From Geodermatophilaceae bacterium URHA0031 (GTDB taxonomy: Bacteria > Actinomycetota > Actinomycetes > Mycobacteriales > Geodermatophilaceae), in contig JHVP01000002.1 of the NCBI GenBank assembly GCA_000620205.1, positions 496,001-560,000 on the forward strand: DNA of 64,000 bases, given 5' to 3'. A model generated the notes under the pieces. The model did no database searches. It was not told the origin of the DNA and worked only from the letters and a program-made list of their open reading frames with translations. How positions within the stretch are numbered: the first letter of the stretch is position 1; the number at the start of each line of letters is the position of its first letter. Position numbers and translations under genes: made by a program. Shown here piece by piece: positions 27,382 to 35,663 of the stretch.

Positions 27382-28504
27382 CGCGCACCGCCCGCAGTCC
27401 GGGCACCGGCGGTGCGGGGCGGTGCCGACCCCCGACGACAGCGTGCACGGCGTTCAGCCCGCCCGCGACCGCGCCGACCACCGAGCGGGCCGCCCCGGTC
27501 ACGTCGCCGACGAACTCGGGCCGGACGACCGGCGCCACCGTGTCGGCGTAGTCGGCGAGCGCCTCTGCGGTGGTGTAGCGCGGGGTGTAGCCGAACTCCT
27601 CGCGCAGCACGCGGGTGTCGACCACCCGGCCGAAGTTGAGCAGGCGCATCTGCTCCGGGGACCACTCGACCGAACCGTCGACCAGCCGCACCCGCCGGGC
27701 CAGCTTTCGGACGCCGCCCATCGCCGACTGGGGCACCGGCAGAGCGACGCGGCCGAGCCGGCGGATCGCCTGGGACAGCAGCACGGTGCCGGACGCGCCG
27801 ACGTTCACCGTGCCGGTGTGGTCCCCGACGGTGGCCTGGCGGAGGACCGCGACGGCGTCGTCCTCGTGCAGCAGCTGCACCCGGGCGTCGTAGCCCAGCG
27901 CGGTCGGTACCACCGGCATCCGGAGGAACCCGGACAGCAGCGAGTCGATCCGCGGGCCGATCAGGTTGGTGAACCGCAGCACGGCGACGCCCACGTCGGG
28001 GCGGCGGCGCGCGAACGAGCGGACGTAGCCCTCGATGTCGAGGCTGTCCTGGGCGAACCCGCCCGCCGGGACCCGGCGGGCCTGCATCGCCTCGGTGAAG
28101 ACGGCCGGGTCGCGGGGGCTGGCGCCGTAGACCGCGCTGGTCGACTTGAGGACCAGCCGCTGGACGGCGGGCGACCGCTGGCACGCGGCCAGCAACTGCA
28201 TCGTGCCGATGACGTTGAGCTCCTTCATCGACACCCGGCCACCGGCGGCCGCCGGCGTCGCGCTGATGTTCATGTGCACCACGGTGTCCACCGACGCGGA
28301 CTCGATGACCTTCGCGATCAACGGGCTGCGGATGTCGGCACGGACGAACTCGGTGCGCCCCAGGTGCCGGAGCACGTCCGGGGCCGGGGGGACGGTGTCC
28401 ACCCCGATGACCCGGTCGATCGCCGGGTCAGCCGCGAGCTCGGCCGCCAACGCGCCGCCCAGCCACCGGCTCACGCCGGTGACGAGGACGACCGCGGGCG
28501 GCAC
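27374..28504 (-). CDS. NAD-dependent epimerase/dehydratase (extended SDR)
   Basis: 376-aa extended short-chain dehydrogenase. N-terminal cofactor loop VLVTGVSRWLGGALA (about 6-20, a TGxxxxLG form), acidic residue GVDTVPP after beta-2, STSAVYGAS (about 120) as the Ser/Tyr catalytic region. The expected YxxxK is not cleanly visible (YVRSFARRR in its place), so activity may differ from GalE. Matches the position of Rv0501. Sits between the acyltransferase and the ribosomal protein gene. Confidence 0.83.
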   Translation of the reverse strand: MPPAVVLVTGVSRWLGGALAAELAADPAIDRVIGVDTVPPAPDVLRHLGRTEFVRADIRSPLIAKVIESASVDTVVHMNISATPAAAGGRVSMKELNVIGTMQLLAACQRSPAVQRLVLKSTSAVYGASPRDPAVFTEAMQARRVPAGGFAQDSLDIEGYVRSFARRRPDVGVAVLRFTNLIGPRIDSLLSGFLRMPVVPTALGYDARVQLLHEDDAVAVLRQATVGDHTGTVNVGASGTVLLSQAIRRLGRVALPVPQSAMGGVRKLARRVRLVDGSVEWSPEQMRLLNFGRVVDTRVLREEFGYTPRYTTAEALADYADTVAPVVRPEFVGDVTGAARSVVGAVAGGLNAVHAVVGGRHRPAPPVPGLRAVRDA

Positions 28505-28514
28505 GAGCGTCAGC

Positions 28515-28613
28515 TCACTTCTTGTTGCGCCGCTGGACGCGGGTCTTCTTGAGGAGCTTGCGGTGCTTCTTCTTCGCCATCCGCTTGCGGCGCTTCTTGA
28601 TGACCGAACCCAT
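28515..28613 (-). CDS. Ribosomal protein bS22 (AURKAIP1/COX24-like), 32 aa
   Basis: Tiny, extremely basic protein: starts [19 protein letters not shown] and ends RVQRRNKK. Matches the actinobacterial 30S protein bS22 (M. tuberculosis Rv0500B), which binds at the subunit bridge region in mycobacterial ribosome structures. ATG 28613 is preceded by GGGAG. It lies between the epimerase and a BldC-like gene as in mycobacteria. Only 99 bases, so easily missed by length filters. Confidence 0.92.
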   Translation of the reverse strand: MGSVIKKRRKRMAKKKHRKLLKKTRVQRRNKK

Positions 28614-28772
28614 GGCCCTGCTCCCGACGTCGTGTCCGCGCGGTGCCGCGTGGGTGACCGGGTCGGTCACGCCGGGCACCGTGCGAGGTGATCAGCTCGT
28701 GCGCGGCCCGCCCCCGAGGAGGCACCGCCGCTCAGCGCCCGAGCCTACCTGGCCGGTGACGTACTGGAGCGG

Positions 28773-28834
28773 CCCCCTCGCAGGGACCCGTCACGAGCGG
28801 AGCGAGTGGCGGGGGGCGAGGGGGTCCTTCCTCA
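28773..28834 (-). repeat. Dispersed hairpin repeat, copy R3 (3' end of the BldC-like gene)
   Basis: On the minus strand it begins at the stop codon as TGAGGAAGGACCCCCTCGC and closes with GCGAGGGGGCC, a near-perfect 11-bp stem; the core CCACTCGCTCCGCTCGTGA matches R1 and R2. It separates the DNA-binding protein from bS22 and probably terminates transcription. Confidence 0.75.
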
Positions 28835-29185
28835 GGCGATGTCGGTGTAGGCCTCGCGCAGGTAGTCGTGCACGGCGCGCTCCGGCACGCGGAACGAGCG
28901 GCCGACGCGGACGGCGGAGAGCTCGCCGCCGTGGACGAGGCGGTAGACGGTCATCTTCGAGACCCGCATGATCGCGGCGACCTCGGCGACGGTCAGGAAG
29001 GCGACGGCGGCGCGGGGCGCGGGCACCTGGGCCGGGCGGCCGACGGGCATGGCGGCCGGGTGGGCGGCCGGCACGGGGCGCGACAGCGAGGCGGCCGAGA
29101 CGGGCCGACCCATCTGGCGCGGAGCGGGGACACCCGGGCGGGTGGTCTGGATGGTGGCGCGCTGCGGCATGGTCACGTCGTTCAT
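28832..29185 (-). CDS. BldC/excisionase-type helix-turn-helix DNA-binding protein
   Basis: A 117-aa protein with a Pro/Ala-rich N-terminal half and a MerR-like winged helix at about 62-110 (FLTVAEVAAIMRVSKMTVYR, then VHGGELSAVRVGRSFRVPE). Very close to M. tuberculosis Rv0500A and related to Streptomyces BldC, a developmental regulator, but the synteny favours the Rv0500A lineage over BldC itself. Start ATG 29185 is used (GAGA eight bases upstream); ATG 29170 is possible. A 300-base upstream region with DnaA boxes precedes it. Confidence 0.85.
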   Translation of the reverse strand: MNDVTMPQRATIQTTRPGVPAPRQMGRPVSAASLSRPVPAAHPAAMPVGRPAQVPAPRAAVAFLTVAEVAAIMRVSKMTVYRLVHGGELSAVRVGRSFRVPERAVHDYLREAYTDIA

Positions 29186-29499
29186 CTCCGGTCTCAGCAC
29201 AACCCGCGGCCACCGGCTTCCCCACCGGCGGGCGTGTCACGTTCGTGCTGGAAGAGACCATATGGGGACCGGAGTGACGGAAGCGATGGGTGAAACGGAC
29301 AGGGGAACCGGTCCGTCCTGGGCACAAGTGGACAGAGACAACGCGTGACACTCCAGTCACGGCGTGTTGTCCCCAAGTCGACCCAGCTCATCCGCGTGCT
29401 GTCCACAGAGAACTGTGGACAACTACACGCGTGTGGTTCACCGGTGCGACCTGGGACACACGGTGCACGCGGGCTCTCGGTCGGAGTGCACGGAGCCGA
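29186..29499. other. 314-base intergenic region with DnaA boxes
   Basis: Lies between the BldC-like gene and the proC end. Holds a TATGGT -10-like box on minus (29262-29257) inside the palindrome CCATATGG, and a cluster of four DnaA-box-like 9-mers. It is visibly richer in A/T than its surroundings. No open frame worth calling. Confidence 0.6.
29327..29422. promoter_or_regulatory. Cluster of four DnaA-box-like sites
   Basis: One perfect actinobacterial box TTGTCCACA on minus (29422-29414), CTGTCCACA on plus (29399-29407) only six bases away and inverted to it, TTGTCCCCA on plus (29367-29375), and CTGTCCACT on minus (29335-29327). dnaA and dnaN are not nearby, so this is not oriC; it may titrate DnaA or control the adjacent regulator. 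Confidence 0.6.
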
Positions 29500-30321
29500 T
29501 CAGCCCGCGGCTCGACCCAGCGCGACCGACCGGTCGTGCGCCGCCTCGATGGCCGCGATCAGCGCCGCGCGCACACCGTGCCGCTCGAGCTCGCGGATCG
29601 CGGCGATCGTCGTCCCTCCGGGGCTGGTCACCGCCTCCCGCAGCTGCACCGGGTGCTCCCCCGACTCCCGGAGCATCACCGCCGAGCCGTAGGCCGTCTG
29701 GACGATCAGGTCGGCGGCCACCGCACGGGGCAGGCCGAGCAGGATCCCGGCGTCGATCATCGCCTCGACCAGGAAGAAGAAGTAGGCCGGCCCGCTGCCG
29801 GACAGCGCCGTGACAGCGTCCTGCTGGCCCTCCGGGACCCGGCGCACCTGACCGACCGGTGACAGCAGGGCCTCGGCCTCGTCCAGGTGCTCCTCGGTGG
29901 CGTGCGCACCCGCGGAGATCACGCTCATCCCGGCGTCCACGAGGGCGGGGGTGTTCGGCATGACCCGCACCACCGGCGTCCCCTCGGGCAGGGCCGCCTC
30001 GATCCGGCTGGTGGGGACACCGGCGGCCACCGAGACCACCAAGTGCTCGGCGGTCACGTGCGGGGCCAGCAGGGCGAGCAGCCCGTCGATGTCCTGCGGC
30101 TTGACCGCCAGCAGCAGCACCCGGGACCCCGCGGCCGCCCCGGCCAGGTCGACCGCGCCGATGCCGTGCCGGGCGGCCAGCTCCGCGGCCCGCTGCGGGC
30201 TGCGCTCGACGACGACGACGCCGTCCCCGCTGCCCGCCTGGCGGACCAGGCCGGCGAGCAGCGCCTCGCCGATCTTGCCGCCGCCGATGATGGCCAGGCC
30301 CGTCCGCCCCGGGGTGATCAT
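29500..30321 (-). CDS. proC: Pyrroline-5-carboxylate reductase
   Basis: Last step of proline synthesis. The 273-aa protein has the NADPH loop IIGGGKIGEALLAG (about 11-24), VKPQDI, VRVMPNTPA (about 118) and the C-terminal signature SGSGPAYFF with REAVTSPGGTT (about 230). ATG 30321 lies exactly seven bases after a TACCGT -10 box (minus 30334-30329), predicting a leaderless transcript. Confidence 0.95.
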   Translation of the reverse strand: MITPGRTGLAIIGGGKIGEALLAGLVRQAGSGDGVVVVERSPQRAAELAARHGIGAVDLAGAAAGSRVLLLAVKPQDIDGLLALLAPHVTAEHLVVSVAAGVPTSRIEAALPEGTPVVRVMPNTPALVDAGMSVISAGAHATEEHLDEAEALLSPVGQVRRVPEGQQDAVTALSGSGPAYFFFLVEAMIDAGILLGLPRAVAADLIVQTAYGSAVMLRESGEHPVQLREAVTSPGGTTIAAIRELERHGVRAALIAAIEAAHDRSVALGRAAG

Positions 30322-30383
30322 GTCCGCGACGGTAGTGCCCCGCCGGGTGCGAGGGCGCGGCTCGGGTGCGCCGGCCGGCCCGG

Positions 30384-31412
30384 TCAGCCGGCGAGCAGGC
30401 CGGCGGCGGGGGCGATGACGAGCACGGTGCCGGCCAGCAGCAGCACCGCCAGCAGCCGCACCCCGAGCGCGCCCTGGCCGCGCTTCTGCCGCCAGGCGGC
30501 CACCCCGGCGACCAGCGCGGTCACCGTGACCGGCGCCGCCACCAGCGCGGCGTAGGGCATCAGCTCCCACAGCACGGTGAAGGCGAAGTACAGCCCGATG
30601 CCGACCGCCAGGGCGACGACGAGCTCCCCGACGAAGCGGACCCAGGCGAGCGCGCTCTCCGTGGCGGTGAGCGGCTCCTCCTCGACCGCGGCGGGCTCGG
30701 CCGTGGCGCGCTGCACCGGGATCGGGCCGGTGACCGGGTGGGCCTCCACCCGCCGGTGGGTGGTCGTGCCGGCGGCCGGGATGGCGGACGTCGAGGGTCC
30801 GGTGCCGAACAGCCCGGTGGGCGGCGCGGTGGCCGGCGCGGCGGTCACGGCATCGCTCTTCCGCCGCCCCCCGGTCTGCGCCGCGACGGGGGTCCCGTTG
30901 CGGCGACCGGTCCCGGGGCCGGTCGCCGCGACGGGGGTCCCGTTGCGGCGACCGGTCCCGGGGCCGGTCGCCGCCGCACGCTTCGCCGGGGAGTCGCGGC
31001 CGGGCTCGGACCGGGGCGGGGCGGCGGTGCGCGCGGGCACGGGTTCGCGCGGCGCCACCGGGCCGGCCAGACCGGCCGCCGGACGCGGACCGGCGGTGTC
31101 GGACTGGTCGGGCCACGTCGTCACCGGGGTGCGCCCGGTGGACGACGCGCCTGCCGGGGAGCGGACCGCGGCGGGCGCCGGGCCGGGCGTGCGCGGCGGG
31201 GTCGCTGCGCGGGGCGCGGCGGCCGGCCGACCGGGGGCCTGGGGCCGCGGGGCCGGCTCGATGCGCGGCGAGCGCCCGGTGACCTGCGGGTCGTCCGAGG
31301 TGCGGCGGCGACGGCCGGGGCGGGTGCCCAGCTCCGTCTCGAGCCCGTGCTCCCGGAGGATCTCGGCGAGCGAGCGGACGCTGTGCTCCCCCGAGTTCGG
31401 CGGCTCCGACAT
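30384..31412 (-). CDS. Pro/Ala/Thr-rich membrane protein, function unknown
   Basis: 342-aa protein: a short conserved N terminus ([23 protein letters not shown]), a 190-residue disordered Pro/Ala/Arg/Thr-rich middle, and a C-terminal membrane part with three hydrophobic helices (about 268-290, 293-312, 320-340). This layout and position fit M. tuberculosis Rv0497. The middle contains a perfect 15-residue duplication. ATG 31412 overlaps the Ppx/GppA stop (TGATG). No function can be assigned. Confidence 0.7.
   Translation of the reverse strand: MSEPPNSGEHSVRSLAEILREHGLETELGTRPGRRRRTSDDPQVTGRSPRIEPAPRPQAPGRPAAAPRAATPPRTPGPAPAAVRSPAGASSTGRTPVTTWPDQSDTAGPRPAAGLAGPVAPREPVPARTAAPPRSEPGRDSPAKRAAATGPGTGRRNGTPVAATGPGTGRRNGTPVAAQTGGRRKSDAVTAAPATAPPTGLFGTGPSTSAIPAAGTTTHRRVEAHPVTGPIPVQRATAEPAAVEEEPLTATESALAWVRFVGELVVALAVGIGLYFAFTVLWELMPYAALVAAPVTVTALVAGVAAWRQKRGQGALGVRLLAVLLLAGTVLVIAPAAGLLAG
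30880..30969. repeat. Perfect 45-bp tandem duplication within a coding region
   Basis: Two identical 45-bp units (30880-30924 and 30925-30969), each encoding [15 protein letters not shown] on the minus strand; a third partial unit continues to about 30977. Being in frame and exact, it looks recent. Confidence 0.92.
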
Positions 31413-32356
31413 CACGCTCCCTCCAGCTGGTCCAGGCGGCGCAGGATGATCCCCTCCCGCAGCGCCCAGGGGCAGATCCGGACGAACGGTACGTCCACGG
31501 CCCGCATCGCGGCCCGCGCCACGACGGCGCCGGCCGGGACCTGGTGCGCGCGTTGCGCCGACACGCCCTCGAGCTCGGCCAGCGCCGACGACTCGATCCG
31601 GGCGACGAACCCGATCACCTGGGTCAGCCCCGTGGCGGTCAGCTCCCGGGGGACCGTCAGCCCGGCGGCGTAGGGCGCCGCGCCGGCCAGCCGGGCGAGG
31701 GTCCGGAAGGTCTTCGACGTGGCGACCGCGAACTCCGGCTCGCCCGCGTCGCGCAGCTCCTTGCCCGCGGGCGCGAGCAGCTCCTCGGCGTACTCGTCCA
31801 GCCGGCCGAGCGCCCGGAGGTCGGGACGGCCCCCGGTCTCGGCCTCCGGGAGGAACTGCCGGGTCATCCGCCCGGCACCCAGCGGCACCGACAGCGCCAC
31901 CTCGGGGTCCTCGTCCACCCCGGCGGCCAGCTCCAGCGAGCCGCCGCCGATGTCCATCACCAGCAGGCGCCCGGCGCTCCAGCCGAACCAGCGGCGCACC
32001 GCCAGGAAGGTCAGCCGCGCCTCGTCCTCGCCGGTGAGCACTTGCAGGTCGACGCCGGTCTGCTCGCGGACCCGGCGGAGCACCGCCGCCCCGTTGTCGG
32101 CCTCGCGGATGGCCGAGGTGACGAACGCCAGCAGTTCCTCGCACCGCCGGTCGGCGGCCTGCCGCTTGGCCTGCTGCACCGCGGTGAGCAGCGCCTTCTC
32201 CCCCGCCGTGGACAGCCTGCCGTCCTCGCCCACGTGCTCGGCCAGCTTGAGCACCCAGCGGTCGTCGTGCATCGGCGTCGGGTGTGCGCCGCGGTGCGCG
32301 TCCACCACCACCAGGTGCACCGTGTTCGAACCGACGTCCAGCACCCCGAGTCGCAT
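31412..32356 (-). CDS. Ppx/GppA-family phosphatase
   Basis: Exopolyphosphatase/guanosine pentaphosphatase family of the ASKHA fold, 314 aa. Phosphate loops [12 protein letters not shown] (about 6-17) and [11 protein letters not shown] (about 135-145) are intact, with the acidic residues E in TSAIREADN region. Length equals the short actinobacterial forms (Rv0496-type), which lack the C-terminal HD-like domain. It may hydrolyse polyphosphate or (p)ppGpp, fitting the phosphate-control genes encoded nearby. Confidence 0.9.
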   Translation of the reverse strand: MRLGVLDVGSNTVHLVVVDAHRGAHPTPMHDDRWVLKLAEHVGEDGRLSTAGEKALLTAVQQAKRQAADRRCEELLAFVTSAIREADNGAAVLRRVREQTGVDLQVLTGEDEARLTFLAVRRWFGWSAGRLLVMDIGGGSLELAAGVDEDPEVALSVPLGAGRMTRQFLPEAETGGRPDLRALGRLDEYAEELLAPAGKELRDAGEPEFAVATSKTFRTLARLAGAAPYAAGLTVPRELTATGLTQVIGFVARIESSALAELEGVSAQRAHQVPAGAVVARAAMRAVDVPFVRICPWALREGIILRRLDQLEGA

Positions 32357-32422
32357 GCCCGAGAGTCTGCCGTCTGGCGGCTCAGCGTGTCGCGGCGCCT
32401 ACTCTGCGCCTACTCTGCGCCG

Positions 32423-33262
32423 GTGGAACCGAGCACCCCTGTCGGCACCCCGCCCGAGGTCGGGCTGGACTTCGCGCGCGAGTGGATCGAGTTCACCGAC
32501 CCGGCCGACCCCGAGCACCGGGTGCGGGCCGACCTCACCTGGCTGACGAGCGCGTGGACGTGCGTCTTCGGCCGTGGCTGTGCCGGCGTGGTCGAGGGGC
32601 GGCCCGAGGACGGCTGCTGCAACCACGGCGCCTTCTTCACCGACACCGACGACCTCGACCGGGTCGAGGCCGCCGTCGCCGAGCTGACCCCGCTGGACTG
32701 GCAGCGCCACCCCGGCACGGCGGTGGACCGCGCGGACTGGACCGAGCCGGACACCCTCACCGAGCCGGCCGACGGCGAGGTCGCCGAGGAGGCGCTGCGC
32801 ACCCGGGTGGTCGACGGGGCGTGCCTCTTCCTCAACCGGCCCGGGCACCCCGGCGGCGCCGGCTGCGCGCTGCACGCCATGGCCCTGCGGCAGGGCCGCC
32901 ACCCGCTGGAGACCAAGCCCGACGTCTGCTGGCAGCTCCCGGTGCGCCGCGAGCAGGAGTGGGTCGACCGGCCCGACGACACCCGGGTGCTGGTCTCCAC
33001 CATCGGTGAGTTCGACCGCCGCGGCTGGGGTCCGGGCGGGCACGACCTGCACTGGTGGTGCACCGGCTCGCCGGCCGCGCACGTCGCGAGCGAGCCCCTG
33101 GTGGTGACCTACGGGCCGGAGCTGACCGCCCTGCTCGGCCCGGCCGCCTACGCCGAGCTACGCCGGCTGACCGAGGCCCGCCTCGACGCCGGCCTGATCG
33201 CCCCGCACCCCGCCAGCCCCCGGCCAGTGCCGGTGCAGCTGCACCGGCGCCGTCCCGGCTGA
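32423..33262 (+). CDS. Conserved Cys-rich protein, possible metal/Fe-S cluster binder
   Basis: 279-aa soluble protein with about eight cysteines: [44 protein letters not shown] and HWWCTGS. The grouping resembles YkgJ/DUF3109-type cluster proteins, though I cannot assign a fold. Its place beside Ppx/GppA matches M. tuberculosis Rv0495c. GTG 32423 lacks an RBS but lies six bases after a TACTCT -10 box (32411-32416), which is duplicated 11 bases upstream. Its last 105 bases overlap the converging GlxA-type gene. Confidence 0.75.
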   Translation: MEPSTPVGTPPEVGLDFAREWIEFTDPADPEHRVRADLTWLTSAWTCVFGRGCAGVVEGRPEDGCCNHGAFFTDTDDLDRVEAAVAELTPLDWQRHPGTAVDRADWTEPDTLTEPADGEVAEEALRTRVVDGACLFLNRPGHPGGAGCALHAMALRQGRHPLETKPDVCWQLPVRREQEWVDRPDDTRVLVSTIGEFDRRGWGPGGHDLHWWCTGSPAAHVASEPLVVTYGPELTALLGPAAYAELRRLTEARLDAGLIAPHPASPRPVPVQLHRRRPG

Positions 33263-34231
33263 GGCGGCCGCCCGGAAGGTCTGCCGGTAGGCGCGCGGGG
33301 AGACCCCGCGCCGCCGGGTGAACTGCTCGCGCAGCCCGGCCGCGGTGCCGAAGCCGACCAGCCGGGCGATCTCCTCGACGGGGGCGTCGCTGCCCTCCAG
33401 CAGCCCCTCGGCGGCGGCCAGCCGCTGGCCGAGCAGCCACGCGTGCGGCGTCGTCCCGGTGGTGGCCTTGAACCGGCGGGCGAAGCTGCGGGGGCTCATC
33501 AGCGCCCGGCGGGCCAGCGACTCCACGCTGATCTCCTCCGCGAGGTGGGCCCGCGCCCACTCCAGGACGACGCCGAGCAGGTCGTCCTCGCAGCGGGCGA
33601 CCGGGCTGTCGATGAACTGCGCCTGCCCGCCGTCCCGGTGCGGCGGCACCACCATGTCCCGGGCCAGCGCGTTGGCCGCGGCCGCCCCCCACTCCCGGCG
33701 CACCAGGTGCAGCAGCGTGTCGACGCCGGCCGCCGTCCCCGCGCCGGTGAGCACCCGGCCGCAGTCGACGTAGAGCACCGACGGGTCGACCTGCACCGCC
33801 GGGAACCGGGCGGCCAGCTCCCCGGCGTACCGCCAGTGCGTGGTCGCCCGGCACCCGTCGAGCAGACCCGCGTGGGCGAGCACGAACGCCCCGGTGCACT
33901 GGCTGACGATGATGGCGCCGCGGTCGTGCGCCGCGCGCAGGGCGTCGACGAGGGCCGCTGAGGGGACCCGCTCGAACAGCTCCCAGGCGGTCAGCGTGAC
34001 GACGTCGGAGACGGCCAGCCGCTCCAGCCCCGCGTCGACCAGCATCTTCATGCCGGTGTCGGTGCTGACGACACCCGGCTCCTCGGTGACCAGCGCGTAG
34101 TCGAACCGCGGCAGCCCCATCGCGGTCCGGTCGTAGCCGAAGACCTCGGTGGTGACGCCGAGGCCGAAGCTGCCCACGACGCCGTCGCTGACCACGGCAC
34201 TGACGACGAGCGGGCGGCCGGGTGTGCGCAT
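33158..34231 (-). CDS. GlxA-type AraC-family transcriptional regulator
   Basis: About 357 aa: an N-terminal DJ-1/PfpI-like domain (about 8-175) with a cysteine in the nucleophile-elbow position ([14 protein letters not shown]) and a C-terminal AraC double helix-turn-helix (about 215-315: [40 protein letters not shown]). Such regulators sense small metabolites; ligand unknown. ATG 34231 is used, GTG 34237 being six bases upstream. An 8-bp inverted repeat sits just ahead of it. The C-terminal 35 codons run antisense into the neighbouring gene. Confidence 0.88.
   Translation of the reverse strand: MRTPGRPLVVSAVVSDGVVGSFGLGVTTEVFGYDRTAMGLPRFDYALVTEEPGVVSTDTGMKMLVDAGLERLAVSDVVTLTAWELFERVPSAALVDALRAAHDRGAIIVSQCTGAFVLAHAGLLDGCRATTHWRYAGELAARFPAVQVDPSVLYVDCGRVLTGAGTAAGVDTLLHLVRREWGAAAANALARDMVVPPHRDGGQAQFIDSPVARCEDDLLGVVLEWARAHLAEEISVESLARRALMSPRSFARRFKATTGTTPHAWLLGQRLAAAEGLLEGSDAPVEEIARLVGFGTAAGLREQFTRRRGVSPRAYRQTFRAAASAGTAPVQLHRHWPGAGGVRGDQAGVEAGLGQPA
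33229..33248. terminator. Perfect 20-bp palindrome in the overlapping gene ends
   Basis: GCCGGTGCAGCTGCACCGGC is fully self-complementary and lies inside both converging reading frames, so both proteins carry PVQLHR near their C termini. A candidate bidirectional terminator that is translated on both strands. Confidence 0.5.
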
Positions 34232-34241
34232 GGCCACAGTA

Positions 34242-34276
34242 TGGCAGGAACGTGGCGTTCGTGGTCAGTCCTGCCA
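34242..34276. promoter_or_regulatory. Candidate operator between regulator and small gene
   Basis: TGGCAGGA (34242-34249) and TCCTGCCA (34269-34276) form a perfect 8-bp inverted repeat, with an inner AACG/CGTT pair, 11 bases upstream of the GlxA-type gene. Position suits autoregulation and control of the divergent gene. Confidence 0.45.
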
Positions 34277-34312
34277 CTCGTCGCTCCCCCGCCGGCCGAG
34301 CACGCTCGTCCC

Positions 34313-34567
34313 ATGTTGCTGATCACCTGCCCCGTGACCCGGACCGACGAGCTGGTCGCCGACCGTCGCATCCGGTCGGTCGACAACCACCCGACGCACC
34401 TCGCGTTGCACGTCGACTGCCCGGCCTGCGGCGGGGTGCACGTCTACCGCACCGGCCGACGCTGGGAGGCCGCCCGCACGCGCACCCGGATCGCCGACCG
34501 CGCGGCCGCCCAGTCGTCCGCCGACGCCGCCGCGGCTCGGGCTGCACGAGTCGCCGTCCCCGCGTAG
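34313..34567 (+). CDS. Small conserved protein with CPACG knuckle
   Basis: An 84-aa protein starting MLLITCPVTRTDELV, with one zinc-knuckle-like CPACGG (about 38) preceded by HLALHVDC, and a basic/Ala-rich helical tail (about 50-84). With only three cysteines a complete zinc ribbon would need dimerisation or a histidine ligand. The ATG at 34313 is preferred to an in-frame ATG at 34241, which lies within the putative operator. No family name recognised. Confidence 0.6.
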   Translation: MLLITCPVTRTDELVADRRIRSVDNHPTHLALHVDCPACGGVHVYRTGRRWEAARTRTRIADRAAAQSSADAAAARAARVAVPA

Positions 34568-34577
34568 CTTCGAACAC

Positions 34578-34799
34578 ATGAGCGAAGCCAACGTGAACAG
34601 CGGCCAGGCCGGCGACCCCACCGCGGAGAAGGACCCCTCGGACTGGGTGACCGGCGGCGAGCCCGCCACCGGTGCGCAGAAGAGCTACCTGCACACGCTC
34701 GCCCGCCAGGCCGGCGAAGAGGTGCCCGACGACATCTCCAAGGCCGACGCCTCGATCAAGATCGACGAGCTTCAAGAGGAGACCGGCCGAGGTCAGTAG
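34578..34799 (+). CDS. DUF3072 domain protein
   Basis: A 73-aa soluble acidic protein; the family core is WVTGGEPATGAQKSYLHTLARQAGEEVPDD followed by DASIKIDELQ, here given in parts: GEPATGAQKSYL and KADASIKIDELQ. Function unknown; often found in stress-resistant actinobacteria. ATG 34578 lies exactly seven bases after a TAGCTT -10 box (34565-34570), predicting a leaderless transcript separate from the previous gene. Confidence 0.8.
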   Translation: MSEANVNSGQAGDPTAEKDPSDWVTGGEPATGAQKSYLHTLARQAGEEVPDDISKADASIKIDELQEETGRGQ

Positions 34800-34911
34800 A
34801 GACGCGTTCCCCCGGGCAGCCGGGCGGCTCACCCGGGGGACGAGTACGGACGGCGAAGCCGGTCGCGCCGGACGGCGGCCCCGAAGGGGTCACCTCCGGC
34901 GCAACAGGAAA

Positions 34912-34968
34912 CGGCTCAGCGCCAAGCGACCAGGCTCCTGGCCGCGGTGCGATCCGGAGGATCGCAAT
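34912..34968 (-). repeat. Hairpin repeat family H, copy A (after regX3)
   Basis: On the minus strand, ATTGCGATCCTC then GGATCGCACCGCGGCCAG, 14 variable bases, then GGCGCTGAGCCG. TGCGATCC and GGATCGCA form an 8-bp stem with a three-base loop. Starts 15 bases after the regX3 stop. An inverted copy follows phoU. Confidence 0.8.
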
Positions 34969-34982
34969 ATGCACCAATCCAA

Positions 34983-35663
34983 CTAAGCCTCGAACTTGTA
35001 GCCCAGGCCGCGGACGGTCACCAGGTAGCGAGGGTTGGCCGGGTCCGGCTCGAGCTTGGCGCGCAGCCGCTTGACGTGGACGTCGAGGGTCTTGGTGTCC
35101 CCGACGTAGTCCGCGCCCCAGACCCGGTCGATGAGCTGCCCTCGGGTGAGCACCCGGCCCGCGTTGCGCAGCAGCAGCTCGAGCAGGTCGAACTCCTTCA
35201 GCGGCAGCGACACCGGCTGGCCGTCGACCGCGACCACGTGCCGGTCGACGTCCAGCCGCACCGGTCCGGCCGCCAGCGCGGCCTCGGCGGACACCTCGCC
35301 CTCGGTGCCGCGGCGCAGCACCGCCCGCATCCGGGCGACGAGCTCGCGGGCGGAGTAGGGCTTGGTGACGTAGTCGTCGGCGCCCAGCTCCAGCCCGACG
35401 ACCTTGTCGATCTCGGTGTCCTTGGCGGTCAGCATGATGATCGGCACGGAGCTCTTGCTGCGCAGTGCCCGGCACACCTCGGTGCCGGAGAGCCCGGGCA
35501 GCATGAGGTCCAGCAGCACGATGTCGGCCCCGGCCCGGTCGAACTCGGCGAGCGCGTCCGTGCCCGAGGCGGCCACGACGGTGTCGTAGCCCTCCCTCCG
35601 CAGCATGTAGGACAGCGCATCGGAGAAGGACTCCTCGTCCTCCACCACGAGCACTCGGGTCAT
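34983..35663 (-). CDS. regX3: OmpR-family response regulator RegX3
   Basis: 226-aa two-component response regulator for phosphate starvation. Receiver domain (about 1-118) with phospho-acceptor D in IVLLDLMLPG (about 52), acidic pair in VVEDEES, T in MLTAKD and K in YVTKPYS; C-terminal winged helix (about 130-225, ending RGLGYKFEA). The ATG at 35663 overlaps the senX3 stop (ATGA), as in mycobacteria. It should bind PHO-type boxes such as the one upstream of phoU. Confidence 0.93.
   Translation of the reverse strand: MTRVLVVEDEESFSDALSYMLRREGYDTVVAASGTDALAEFDRAGADIVLLDLMLPGLSGTEVCRALRSKSSVPIIMLTAKDTEIDKVVGLELGADDYVTKPYSARELVARMRAVLRRGTEGEVSAEAALAAGPVRLDVDRHVVAVDGQPVSLPLKEFDLLELLLRNAGRVLTRGQLIDRVWGADYVGDTKTLDVHVKRLRAKLEPDPANPRYLVTVRGLGYKFEA

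Noticed and set aside
28832-29185. Naming the excisionase-type protein BldC
   Set aside because: The winged-helix domain is similar, but synteny with proC and bS22 points to the Rv0500A lineage, which differs from BldC.
29327-29422. Chromosomal replication origin
   Set aside because: DnaA boxes are present, but there are only four, no dnaA/dnaN neighbours and no AT-rich unwinding tract; kept only as a box cluster.
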